Of a DNA stretch of 51,101 nucleotides, positions 33,946 through 41,797 are shown piece after piece. The notes beneath the pieces were generated by a model. The model searched no databases. It saw only the letters and a program-made list of their open reading frames with translations, and had not been told where the DNA came from. The position numbers were made by a program, and so were the translations under genes. How positions within the stretch are numbered: position 1 is the first letter of the stretch; every line of letters begins with the position of its first letter. The stretch is from an uncultured Peptoniphilus sp. (lineage in GTDB: Bacteria > Bacillota > Clostridia > Tissierellales > Peptoniphilaceae), in NCBI RefSeq assembly GCF_946222045.1, contig NZ_CAMILN010000007.1, forward strand, positions 1-51,101. Reading direction: 5' to 3'.

Positions 33946-35040
33946 ATGAAAAAATTAAAAAAACTTTTACTTGTGGGCCTAGCAGCTACAACTTTAGTTG
34001 CCTGTGGCAAGACTACAGAAAATAAGGCGCCAGAAGTAAAGGAGCCAGAAAAAATAGTTTATTACACACCACTAACTCATGAAGAGAGAGATAATGAAGA
34101 CCAAGCAAAGAAAAAGATCTTTGCAGTTATGCTTGATAACCACGACGACGCAAGACCACAAGCACAAATCTCCAAGGCCGACATAATCTATGAGTACAGG
34201 GTTGAGGGAGAGTTTACAAGATACATGGCACTCTTCCAAAGTAATCTCCTAGAAAATGTGGGACCAGTTCGTTCTGCAAGACCTTACTTTGTCCAAACTG
34301 CCAAGGAATACAATGCAATCTATGCCCACTGGGGTGGATCAGAAGCAGGACTTGCTGAAGTAAGAAGTAGGAATGTAGTGGACCTTGATGGGATTGCCCT
34401 AGAAGGGATTGTCTTCCACAGAAACAAGGACGTTGGCAAGCGTGCACCCCACAATGGCTACATCTCCCTTCCAGAACTTGAAAATTATCTAGTAGAAAAG
34501 GGAGTTGACGTGAATGACAACACTGCATCCCTTAACTTCTACGACAAGGAAGCAAATATTGAAGGACTTGATGTGGGAGAAATCACACTAAACTTCAACA
34601 AAAACTACAAGACAAACTTTATTTACGACGAAGCCACAGGAAAATATAAATATAACCGCCAAGGTCAGCCAGTAATTGACGAGGCAACAGGGGAAGAATT
34701 TTCTACAGATAACCTAGTAGTCCTATTCCAAAAGGGAGTAGTTGCTGGACCTAATGGAACTCTTAAACTTACAAACATAGGGACTGGCACAGGACTTCTC
34801 CTTCAAAAGGGAAAACTTGCCCCAATAACTTGGGAAAAGGAAAATGAAGATGCAAGAACAATCTTAAAGTATCCTGACGAAACTGAAGTTAAATTCTACC
34901 CAGGCAGAACTTTCTTCTCAATAGTTGATGAAGAAAGTAACGCAGTTTACCAAGTTCCAGAAACTGAAGGCCAAGAAGGTCAAGAAAATTCATCTGCAAA
35001 CCAAGACCCTGCAAAGGTAGAAAGTGAAAGTCAAAAATAA
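33946..35040 (+). CDS. DUF3048-family lipoprotein (YerB-like)
   Basis: A 364-residue lipoprotein with lipobox LVAC near residue 20. The DUF3048 domain carries AVMLDNHDDARPQAQ, VGPVRSARPYF and YAHWGGSEAG. B. subtilis YerB is the best-known relative; its role is unclear. The C-terminal 30 residues are a low-complexity Glu/Gln/Ser tail. Anchored outside the membrane. Confidence 0.88.
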   Translation: MKKLKKLLLVGLAATTLVACGKTTENKAPEVKEPEKIVYYTPLTHEERDNEDQAKKKIFAVMLDNHDDARPQAQISKADIIYEYRVEGEFTRYMALFQSNLLENVGPVRSARPYFVQTAKEYNAIYAHWGGSEAGLAEVRSRNVVDLDGIALEGIVFHRNKDVGKRAPHNGYISLPELENYLVEKGVDVNDNTASLNFYDKEANIEGLDVGEITLNFNKNYKTNFIYDEATGKYKYNRQGQPVIDEATGEEFSTDNLVVLFQKGVVAGPNGTLKLTNIGTGTGLLLQKGKLAPITWEKENEDARTILKYPDETEVKFYPGRTFFSIVDEESNAVYQVPETEGQEGQENSSANQDPAKVESESQK

Positions 35041-35086
35041 AATTAAAAAATCTTCTTTTGGGTAAGAAAGACATAGAGGTGATTTT

Positions 35087-35587
35087 ATGATTAACATGAC
35101 AAAAATTGACTATGTAATAAATATAACTGGAGCGTCCTATGACATTGTGAGAAAGGCACTTTTAGATAGCGACGGAGACGTTGATGCGGCAATCTCTTAT
35201 ATCAGAGAAGGCAAATACGATGTAAACATTGACCCATCAAAGGTTTATGAAAGTGAAGAAGAAAAAGAATCTGACCCCAAGAGAGAAAGAAAAACTGGAA
35301 GAGAATATGTTGACAATGTTATCAACTATCTTGACGAAATTCTTGAAGCCATAAAGGAAATCTGGAGAAAGGGAAATGCCAGCAGACTATTGGTGGAAAA
35401 TAAGGGCGAAACTGTCCTATCACTTTCGCTTACAACATCTGCAATTGGTATGCTTTTAGCTCTTCCAGCATCATTACTTGGACTTTCTGCAGCCTATGTT
35501 TATGATTACTCCTTTAAGATTATCATGGACGATGGAGAAGTAATTGACGTCAAAGAATACCTAAAAGACAAAAGCAAATTTTTATAA
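35087..35587 (+). CDS. UBA/DUF4342 membrane protein
   Basis: A 166-residue protein. Residues 1-42 look like a UBA/TS-N helix bundle (ITGASYDIVRKALLDSDGDVD). A charged linker follows. The C-terminal part has the DUF4342 pattern with a hydrophobic hairpin (LSLTTSAIGMLLALPASLLG, about 113-140). Function unknown; common in clostridia-like bacteria. Good GAGGTG before the ATG. Confidence 0.75.
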   Translation: MINMTKIDYVINITGASYDIVRKALLDSDGDVDAAISYIREGKYDVNIDPSKVYESEEEKESDPKRERKTGREYVDNVINYLDEILEAIKEIWRKGNASRLLVENKGETVLSLSLTTSAIGMLLALPASLLGLSAAYVYDYSFKIIMDDGEVIDVKEYLKDKSKFL

Positions 35588-35590
35588 AAT

Positions 35591-35620
35591 TTATTAAAGT
35601 TTATTAAAGTTTATTAAAGT
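35591..35620. repeat. Three tandem copies of a 10-bp unit
   Basis: TTATTAAAGT occurs three times in direct succession, between the DUF4342 stop and its terminator. Its period differs from the 18-bp arrays. Confidence 0.8.
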
Positions 35621-35621
35621 T

Positions 35622-35643
35622 AAGAGCCCCTCGGGGCTTTTTT
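35622..35643 (+). terminator. Rho-independent terminator after the DUF4342 gene
   Basis: GC-rich stem AGCCC/GGGCT with a CTCG tetraloop (35625-35638), then T run. Confidence 0.85.
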
Positions 35644-35663
35644 CTTTAAGAAATGAGGAAAAA

Positions 35664-36410
35664 ATGATTATTACTAGTAAAAATAACAATACATACAAAT
35701 TTTTAAAGGGACTTTTGGAGAAAAAGTACAGACAAGAGCATAAACTCTTTATGGTGGAGAAGCCTGTGGTCATTGAAGAGGCCGAGGGCTTTGAAATTAA
35801 GTATCTTGCCCTAAATGAGTCTGCCTACAGGTCAAATAAATTTGAAAATATTGTAAAAAATGTGGGACAAGACAAGATTTTTGTATTTTCTGATCATATT
35901 TTCAAAAATCTCTGTGACGCTGTCACATCTCCTGGCATAATAGCCTACTATTCCTATCTTCACAGGGACTTTGACAGGACTTCTGGCAAATTTATCTACC
36001 TTGACGACATAAGAGAACCGGGAAATCTTGGGGGAATAATTCGATCAGCCGATGCCTTGGGACTTGATGGCCTTATAATTTCTCCTGAGTCTTGCGACCT
36101 TTACAATCCAAAGACTGTGAGGTCCTCTATGTCTTCTATCTTTAGGCTGCCAATTTACTTTATGGCTCGAGAGGACTTGGTTGATTTAGACTTCAATATT
36201 ATTGCAACATCACTAGAAAATTCTACTTCAACAAGGGATTACGACTTCAAGGACAAAGATATAGTTGTAATTGGCAACGAAGCCAAGGGAGTTTCGGACT
36301 TTTTAATGTCCCATGCAAAAGACTTTTTAAATATCCCCATTTCTGACAAGGTTGACTCCCTTAATGCCAATGTTGCAGCATCAATTATAATTTACGAGAT
36401 GATGAAATGA
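35664..36410 (+). CDS. SpoU-family RNA 2'-O-methyltransferase
   Basis: A 248-residue SPOUT methyltransferase of the TrmH type. An N-terminal substrate-binding domain is followed by the knot region: LDDIREPGNLGGIIRSADALG, then VVIGNEAKGVSDF and the C-terminal IPISDKVDSLNANVAASII. Target is probably a 23S rRNA or tRNA ribose. Four bases overlap with the next gene. Confidence 0.9.
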   Translation: MIITSKNNNTYKFLKGLLEKKYRQEHKLFMVEKPVVIEEAEGFEIKYLALNESAYRSNKFENIVKNVGQDKIFVFSDHIFKNLCDAVTSPGIIAYYSYLHRDFDRTSGKFIYLDDIREPGNLGGIIRSADALGLDGLIISPESCDLYNPKTVRSSMSSIFRLPIYFMAREDLVDLDFNIIATSLENSTSTRDYDFKDKDIVVIGNEAKGVSDFLMSHAKDFLNIPISDKVDSLNANVAASIIIYEMMK

Positions 36411-37093
36411 CCTATGTATTAGTGGCAGAAAACTTTCAAGAAAAAGCTGCAGAGAAATTAAAAAAATATGGACAAGTGGTGAGGACCAAGGCAAACACAA
36501 GTGTCTTAAGGGGACTAGATACCCACCCAGACATCTTGGTCCATCCACTTCCCAGTGGAGATTTAGTCGTTGATAAGGATAATTTTGAATATTATAAAGA
36601 AATCTTTAAAGATAAAAAAATTATCCCCTCACATTCATTTTTATCGGCAAAGTACCCAAGTGATATTCACTTAAATGCCTTTGCCTTTAAAAATATTTTC
36701 ATCCACAACTTAAAGCACACAGACCAAGTCATCCTAGACTACTATAAAAATCATGGCTATGACCTGGTAAATATCAAGCAGGGATATGCTAAATGCTCCT
36801 GCCTTGTAACAGAGGATTTTGTCATCACAAGCGATGGGGGAATTTACGAGACCCTAAAGGACTTGATTCCAATTTATAAGATAGACCACGGGCAAATTAA
36901 ACTCCAAAACTTCAACTATGGTTTTATTGGTGGGGCAAGTGGAGTCTTGAGCAAAAAAATATTCTTCACAGGAGACTTTTCTCATCACTCATCCCATGAA
37001 GAATTTTTAAAAATAATTAATAAATATGATTATGAAATTGAAATTTTGTCAAAAGACTCAATAGAAGATTACGGATCTATTTATTTTATTTAA
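36407..37093 (+). CDS. DUF6873-type (GME fold) protein
   Basis: A 228-residue protein that I match by pattern to the DUF6873 family, thought to have a guanidino-group-modifying (GME) fold. Conserved-looking features are HNLKHTDQVILDYY, QGYAKCSCLVT, SDGGIY and FIGGASG. Whether it is an active enzyme is not known. It overlaps the SpoU gene by four bases, so both are co-translated. A terminator follows. Confidence 0.65.
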   Translation: MTYVLVAENFQEKAAEKLKKYGQVVRTKANTSVLRGLDTHPDILVHPLPSGDLVVDKDNFEYYKEIFKDKKIIPSHSFLSAKYPSDIHLNAFAFKNIFIHNLKHTDQVILDYYKNHGYDLVNIKQGYAKCSCLVTEDFVITSDGGIYETLKDLIPIYKIDHGQIKLQNFNYGFIGGASGVLSKKIFFTGDFSHHSSHEEFLKIINKYDYEIEILSKDSIEDYGSIYFI

Positions 37094-37121
37094 AACTTTT
37101 GTAAAAGTGATAAGCATAAAA

Positions 37122-37170
37122 GATGACCTTATAGAATGGTTAATTCCATCTTGTAAGGTCATCCTTTTTT
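37122..37170 (+). terminator. Terminator after the DUF6873 gene
   Basis: Stem GATGACCTTA (37122-37131) with TAAGGTCATC (37154-37163), partly paired apex, then T6. The convergent gene ends at 37182. Confidence 0.8.
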
Positions 37171-37181
37171 ATAAACATATC

Positions 37182-38078
37182 CTATCTATTTATTTTTTTG
37201 TGAATAATTTTTTCATATAAAAATTTATTATCATAAAGGTAATCAAACATTAAAAAAGAAAGCAAATTTTTAAATACATCATCTTCTTCAAGGTAAGATT
37301 CCTCAGAAACCCCAGAAACATAAGTCATCTCTATTAGAAGTTTACCGCTGTTTGAAGACATATATTTAGTCTTTTCTTCAAGGACCAGAAAAAGAAAATT
37401 ACCATACTCAGCCTCTCGTGGATCTACATATTCTATACTTTTTTCATTTTCTATAATTTTAAAGTAGCGAAAGGACATGTCTTTTATCTCAACATTTAGT
37501 TTAATATTTCCCAAGGAGTGCTTTGCACTTTCACGAAGCATATCTCTCTTGTAAGAAGGTAGTTCTGAAAAATTAATTTCAACAATATCAAATTTATTTT
37601 TGAGATAATCTATAAGATCTTTTGAATCTCTCTCGCCAATAGGAATTAAGTGCTTGAACATTTTAACTTGAGTTTCATAATCCATTTTACTTTTACATCT
37701 CCTCAAAGGATTATTATATAAAATAATTTTAACTCCTCTTAGGGAGTTTTTTTTATTGACCTTTAATAAGTAAAGAGACAAGACCAGGCCAAGTACAAAA
37801 AATATAATTGAAGTGAAGGAATAGTCCACAAGTTTGAAAAAATAAATAATAAAAAAGTTATTGTAGAGGACTGGTATAAGGAAGACATAGAAAAAATAAA
37901 AATTTCTATTTTTATAAATTAAGGGCAAAGAAATTAAAAGTGGCAATACAAAGGAGCTGAGTCCATGAAAATTTATAAAGGCAAAAAATCCATAAAAATT
38001 ATCTTCAAGGACAGGAAGAATTGGTATTGATCCTATAAGTATTATTAAAATTAGAATATATTTTAACTTATTTTTCAT
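37182..38078 (-). CDS. Membrane protein of unknown function
   Basis: A 298-residue protein with about four N-terminal hydrophobic segments (within residues 1-110) and a soluble, charged C-terminal part of about 185 residues. The start is the ATG at 38078 after GGAGG; an in-frame TTG 12 bases upstream overlaps that site. No family recognised. A single-gene unit divergent from thrS. Confidence 0.7.
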   Translation of the reverse strand: MKNKLKYILILIILIGSIPILPVLEDNFYGFFAFINFHGLSSFVLPLLISLPLIYKNRNFYFFYVFLIPVLYNNFFIIYFFKLVDYSFTSIIFFVLGLVLSLYLLKVNKKNSLRGVKIILYNNPLRRCKSKMDYETQVKMFKHLIPIGERDSKDLIDYLKNKFDIVEINFSELPSYKRDMLRESAKHSLGNIKLNVEIKDMSFRYFKIIENEKSIEYVDPREAEYGNFLFLVLEEKTKYMSSNSGKLLIEMTYVSGVSEESYLEEDDVFKNLLSFLMFDYLYDNKFLYEKIIHKKINR

Positions 38079-38108
38079 AATTGCCTCCAAAAAAACTTTT
38101 CTTCTATA

Positions 38109-38117
38109 ATTATATCA
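38109..38117 (-). promoter_or_regulatory. Extended -10 promoter of the unknown membrane protein
   Basis: TGATATAAT on the minus strand, about 30 bases upstream of the ATG; no clear -35. Confidence 0.55.
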
Positions 38118-38170
38118 AAAAAGGAAAAATCTTGTTTTAAATAAATTCTCCTGGGTAATATATAGGAGCG

Positions 38171-38190
38171 AGAGAAATGATAATTTCTCT
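38171..38190. repeat. Perfect hairpin upstream of the thrS promoter
   Basis: AGAGAAAT (38171-38178), loop GATA, ATTTCTCT (38183-38190). It ends eleven bases before the thrS -35 and could be an operator or a remnant hairpin. Confidence 0.55.
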
Positions 38191-38201
38191 TATAATTATT
38201 C

Positions 38202-38230
38202 TTGAAGATATAAAAACTTTGTGTTATTAT
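38202..38230 (+). promoter_or_regulatory. thrS promoter
   Basis: TTGAAG at 38202-38207, 17 bases, TATTAT at 38225-38230 preceded by TGTGT. Confidence 0.85.
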
Positions 38231-38236
38231 AGAAAC

Positions 38237-38438
38237 AATTTTAAAAGAGACTTTGATAAGAAGAGTAGGATCTATAAAATTCTAAGAGAGGAAATGGCTG
38301 GTGCAAATTTCCAATTTTATATTTTTGAAAACTAACTTGGAGTCCCATAGCAAACTATGGCGTCAGGACGCGTTAAGTCCCTAGAGTTTAATTAAGGTGG
38401 AACCACGGTCATCGTCCTTTGGGATGGTGGCTTTTTTT
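38237..38438 (+). promoter_or_regulatory. T-box leader of thrS, specifier ACU (threonine)
   Basis: T-box core AGGTGGAACCACG at 38395-38407. The terminator stem (38408-38417 with 38422-38431) contains wobble pairs and is followed by T7. The specifier codon is ACT at 38331-38333, followed by A and ACTTGGAG. The bulge TGGA predicts discriminator U, as is usual for bacterial tRNA-Thr. It matches its gene and so validates the register used for the two importer T-boxes. Confidence 0.92.
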
Positions 38439-38462
38439 ATTATTAATTTTTAGGAGGATAAA

Positions 38463-40373
38463 ATGATTATAAAATACCCAGACGGATCAGAAAAAGAATA
38501 CCAAAGTGGAGTTAAGGTATCTGAAATCACTGGTGACATATCCCAAGGTCTTTTAAGACAATCCCTTGGAGCAGTAGTTAACGGTGAAATCCTAGGCCTT
38601 GACGACAAGGTTTATGAAGATAGCGACTTTAAAGTTGTAAAATTTGAAGACAAGGAAGGCAAGAGAATTTTCTGGCACACTGCATCCCACATTATGGCTT
38701 ATGCAATCCAAGAACTTTACCCAGAAGCAAAGTTTGCCATTGGACCTTCAACTGAAACAGGCTTCTATTACGACCTTGACCTTGAACACAGATTTGTAGA
38801 AGAAGACTTCAAGGCAATTGAAGACAAGATGAAAGAAATTGCCAAGAAGGACCTTCCAGTAGAAAGAATTGAAATTTCAAGAGAAGAAGCCCTTGCTTAC
38901 TTCAAGGAAAAAAATCAAGACTATAAGGTTGAACTAATTGAAGACCTTCCAGAAGATGAAAAAATCACAATGTATAAGATTGGTGACTTCACTGACCTTT
39001 GCAAGGGACCTCACCTTCTTTCAACTAAAAAAATCAAGGCTATTAAACTTCTTTCAATAGCAGGTGCTTATTGGAGAGGGGACTCTGACAACAAGATGCT
39101 ACAAAGAATTTATGGTATTGCCTTTGAAAAACAAAAACAATTAGACGAATACATTGAAAGACGTGAAGAAGCTGAAAAGAGAGACCACAGAAAACTTGGT
39201 AAAGAACTTGACCTCTTTAGCATGCACGAAGAAGGACCAGGCTTCCCATTCTTCCATCCAAATGGAATGGTTTTAAGAAACAACCTCCTAAACTGGTGGA
39301 GAGAAGTTCTTGAAGAAAATGGCTACGGAGAAATCTTAACTCCAATTATCCTGAATGAAGCCCTATGGCACAGATCAGGCCACTGGGACCACTACAAGGA
39401 CAATATGTACTTCACAAAGATTGATGACGGCGACTACGCAGTTAAACCAATGAACTGCCCTGGCTCAATCCTTGTTTACAATTCCAACAACCACTCTTAT
39501 AGGGATCTTCCTATTAGACTTGCAGAATACGGAGTTGTTCACAGACACGAACTTTCTGGAGCCCTACACGGCCTATTCAGAGTAAGAACATTCACTCAAG
39601 ATGATGCCCACGTTTACTGCTTGTTCTCACAAGTAAAAGACGAAGTATTCAAGATGATTGACCTTGCAGATTACCTATACTCAACATTTGGATTTAAATA
39701 TTCAATTGAACTTTCTACAAGACCAGATGACTACATGGGAGATCTTGACGCTTGGAACCTTGCAGAAAAGAACCTAAAAGAAGCCCTAGAAGAAAAGAAC
39801 CTTCCATACACAATTAACGAAGGCGACGGAGCTTTCTACGGTCCTAAGATTGACTTCCACCTAGAAGATGCCATTGGTAGAACTTGGCAATGTGGTACAA
39901 TCCAACTTGACTTCCAACTTCCAGAAAACTTTGACTTAACTTACGTTGATGAAAATGGAGAAAGACAAAGACCAGTTATGCTTCACAGAGCCCTACTTGG
40001 ATCAGTTGAAAGATTTATGGGTATCCTAATCGAACACTTTGCTGGTAAATTCCCACTATGGTTATCTCCAGTTCAAGTTGAAATTATCCCAGTATCTGAC
40101 AAGTTCAAGGACTATGCACAAAATCTTGCAGACAAACTTCACGCAGAAGGACTTAGGGTTCACCTAGATGGACGTACTGAAAAAGTTGGTTACAAGATTA
40201 GGGAAGCACAAGTTAAGAAGATCAACTACATGCTAGTAATTGGTGAAAAAGAAGAAACTTCTGGCAAGCTATCCGTTAGAAAGAGAAGCGGCGAAGAAGT
40301 TCAAGATGTTGATGTAGATGAATTTATCGCATCACTTAAAGAAGAAATTAAAAACAAGACAATAACTGAATAA
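38463..40373 (+). CDS. thrS: Threonyl-tRNA synthetase
   Basis: A 636-residue class II synthetase of standard length. Domains in order: TGS (about 1-60), the editing domain with HTASHIMAYAIQELYP (about 72-87) and FTDLCKGPHL, the catalytic core with the zinc ligand in MNCPGS and motif 2 RHELSGALHGLFRVR, motif 3 HRALLGSVERFMG, and the anticodon-binding domain at the C-terminus. AGGAGG precedes the ATG. Expression is controlled by the T-box leader. Confidence 0.97.
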   Translation: MIIKYPDGSEKEYQSGVKVSEITGDISQGLLRQSLGAVVNGEILGLDDKVYEDSDFKVVKFEDKEGKRIFWHTASHIMAYAIQELYPEAKFAIGPSTETGFYYDLDLEHRFVEEDFKAIEDKMKEIAKKDLPVERIEISREEALAYFKEKNQDYKVELIEDLPEDEKITMYKIGDFTDLCKGPHLLSTKKIKAIKLLSIAGAYWRGDSDNKMLQRIYGIAFEKQKQLDEYIERREEAEKRDHRKLGKELDLFSMHEEGPGFPFFHPNGMVLRNNLLNWWREVLEENGYGEILTPIILNEALWHRSGHWDHYKDNMYFTKIDDGDYAVKPMNCPGSILVYNSNNHSYRDLPIRLAEYGVVHRHELSGALHGLFRVRTFTQDDAHVYCLFSQVKDEVFKMIDLADYLYSTFGFKYSIELSTRPDDYMGDLDAWNLAEKNLKEALEEKNLPYTINEGDGAFYGPKIDFHLEDAIGRTWQCGTIQLDFQLPENFDLTYVDENGERQRPVMLHRALLGSVERFMGILIEHFAGKFPLWLSPVQVEIIPVSDKFKDYAQNLADKLHAEGLRVHLDGRTEKVGYKIREAQVKKINYMLVIGEKEETSGKLSVRKRSGEEVQDVDVDEFIASLKEEIKNKTITE

Positions 40374-40412
40374 GTTATACTTGAAAAACTTATAAATAAA
40401 AGATAAAATCAC

Positions 40413-40440
40413 AGCAGGTCCTTGGGGCCTGCTATTTTTT
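40413..40440 (+). terminator. Rho-independent terminator after thrS
   Basis: A 9-bp stem (AGCAGGTCC 40413-40421 with GGCCTGCT side 40425-40433) followed by ATTTTTT. Confidence 0.85.
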
Positions 40441-40450
40441 GTGGAAATTT

Positions 40451-40594
40451 TATAAACTTGTAGATTTTTATGACTTGGCAAATAATTATAGGGTCTTAAT
40501 TTTTTGTGACTTGTTAAAAATTTATTAACTAACAAATATGTGTAAGCTCATAAATTTTTATAAAATAATAATAAAAACTAAAGCCATAAATATT
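40451..40594. repeat. Second array of degenerate 18-bp units
   Basis: Units begin every 18 bases at 40451, 40469, 40487, 40505, 40523, 40541, 40559 and 40577. The clearest are TATGACTTGG (40469), TGTGACTTGTTAAAAATT (40505) and TGTAAGCTCATAAATTTT (40541). They follow the consensus of the array upstream of ychF (TATGACTTTATAAAAACT) but are more diverged. The array fills the space between the thrS terminator and the rplU promoter. Confidence 0.65.
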
Positions 40595-40605
40595 TATAAA
40601 ATTTC

Positions 40606-40634
40606 TTTACAATCCAATATTCATGTGATAAAAT
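40606..40634 (+). promoter_or_regulatory. rplU promoter
   Basis: TTTACA at 40606-40611, 17 bases, TAAAAT at 40629-40634 preceded by TGTGA (extended -10). Confidence 0.85.
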
Positions 40635-40640
40635 ACATTG

Positions 40641-40700
40641 ATGTAACCGCACAGAATAGGTTTTAAAACTTCGGTGCCTAGGATGGCGAGTCTTGTAATG
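40641..40700 (+). promoter_or_regulatory. Ribosomal L21 leader
   Basis: The roughly 60-base leader containing TGTAACCGCACAGAATAGG and GGTGCCTAGGATGGCGAG resembles the L21 leader motif of Firmicutes, in its usual place before rplU. No terminator is visible in it. Confidence 0.7.
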
Positions 40701-40714
40701 AGGAGGTGCTACAA

Positions 40715-41020
40715 ATGTACGCAATTATTGAAACAGGCGGAAAGCAATATACTGTTGAAGCTGGTAACAAAATTAGAGTTGAAAAACTAGATGCAAAAGA
40801 AGGCGACGTTGTAACTTTTGACAAGGTTGTTTTCGTATCAGGTGACGAACCAAAAGTTGGTACACCATATGTAGAGGGTGCTAAGGTTGAAGCTAAGGTA
40901 CTAGCTCAAGATAAAGCTAAAAAAGTTGTTGTATATAAATACAAAGCTAAGAAAAACGAAAGAAAGAAAAAGGGACACCGTCAACCATATACTTTAGTTG
41001 AAATCTCAGGTATTAACTAA
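40715..41020 (+). CDS. rplU: 50S ribosomal protein L21
   Basis: A 101-residue ribosomal protein. MYAIIETGGKQYTVEAG starts it and KRRKK-like KKNERKKKGHRQPYT ends it. The ATG at 40715 is six bases after AGGAGGTG; an in-frame GTG at 40706 overlaps that site. Its stop overlaps the prp start. Confidence 0.96.
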   Translation: MYAIIETGGKQYTVEAGNKIRVEKLDAKEGDVVTFDKVVFVSGDEPKVGTPYVEGAKVEAKVLAQDKAKKVVVYKYKAKKNERKKKGHRQPYTLVEISGIN

Positions 41021-41358
41021 TGACTAGGATTGACCTTTACAAAAAGGGAAATTATTACTATGGATTTAAGTCTTGTGGCCACGCAGAAGGAGACTTTGAT
41101 ACACTTGTCTGCTCCAGCATATCCACTCTCACTCAAACCCTATACTTTACCTTGATTGATAAGTTGGGAGTAAGCGAAAGTGACATAAGTGACACACAGG
41201 GCGACGGACTGTTAAAAATAGAAATTTTAAAAAGTGAAATTTTTAAAAGAGATGATATTCAAACTTGTTTTGAATTTATGATTAAGGGGATAGAACTCAT
41301 TGATGAGGCCTATCCAGGATATTTGACACTAAAGAAGGTGGAGGTGCAAAATGATTAA
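41020..41358 (+). CDS. prp: Ribosomal-processing cysteine protease Prp
   Basis: A 112-residue protease that removes the N-terminal extension of L27 in Firmicutes and relatives. The catalytic His is in SCGHAEGD (about residue 22) and the catalytic Cys in TLVCSSISTL (about 34). It is encoded, as usual, between rplU and rpmA, overlapping both. Confidence 0.95.
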   Translation: MTRIDLYKKGNYYYGFKSCGHAEGDFDTLVCSSISTLTQTLYFTLIDKLGVSESDISDTQGDGLLKIEILKSEIFKRDDIQTCFEFMIKGIELIDEAYPGYLTLKKVEVQND

Positions 41359-41650
41359 ATTTGATTTATTGCTTTTTTCTTCTAAAAAGGGAGCAGGTTC
41401 TTCTAAGAACGGTCGTGACTCAAACTCAAAGAGACTTGGAGTTAAGAGAGGCGACGGACAATTTGTTCTAGCAGGTAACATCATCGTTAGACAAAGAGGA
41501 ACAAAAATCCATCCAGGTGAAAATGTAAGAAAAGGGTCAGATGACACTTTATTTGCAACAGCTGATGGAATTTTAAAATTCACAACTAAGGGCAAAGGCG
41601 GAAAGAAATTCGCTAATGTATATCAAGAAGAAAAAGTTGAATTAGCATAA
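41351..41650 (+). CDS. rpmA: 50S ribosomal protein L27, with cleavable extension
   Basis: A 99-residue ribosomal protein. It begins MIKFDLLLF, the extension removed by Prp, probably just after the Phe at residue 9, which exposes SSKKGAGSSKNGRDSNSKRL. The extension is a variant of the more common LNLQFFA form. It overlaps prp by eight bases. A terminator follows. Confidence 0.96.
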   Translation: MIKFDLLLFSSKKGAGSSKNGRDSNSKRLGVKRGDGQFVLAGNIIVRQRGTKIHPGENVRKGSDDTLFATADGILKFTTKGKGGKKFANVYQEEKVELA

Positions 41651-41654
41651 AGAT

Positions 41655-41686
41655 AAAGCAAGGGAAACCTTGCTTTTATTTTTTTA
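41655..41686 (+). terminator. Rho-independent terminator after rpmA
   Basis: Stem AAAGCAAGG (41655-41663) with CCTTGCTTT (41668-41676), GAAA-type loop, then T-rich tail. Confidence 0.85.
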
Positions 41687-41722
41687 AAAGTAAAGTCTAA
41701 TTTTCACAAAGATTTTACATAT

Positions 41723-41776
41723 TTGACATAAGGTTCAAGTTTTCACTACAATTCTGTGCTAATTCTGTGATATAAT
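41723..41776 (+). promoter_or_regulatory. obg promoter region, two candidate promoters
   Basis: The first is TTGACA at 41723-41728 with TACAAT at 41747-41752 (18 bases). The second is an extended -10, TGTGATATAAT at 41766-41776, without a clear -35. AATTCTGTG occurs twice, 11 bases apart (41750-41769 region). Confidence 0.7.
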
Positions 41777-41797
41777 TTTAGAAAATGCGAGGTAAAA

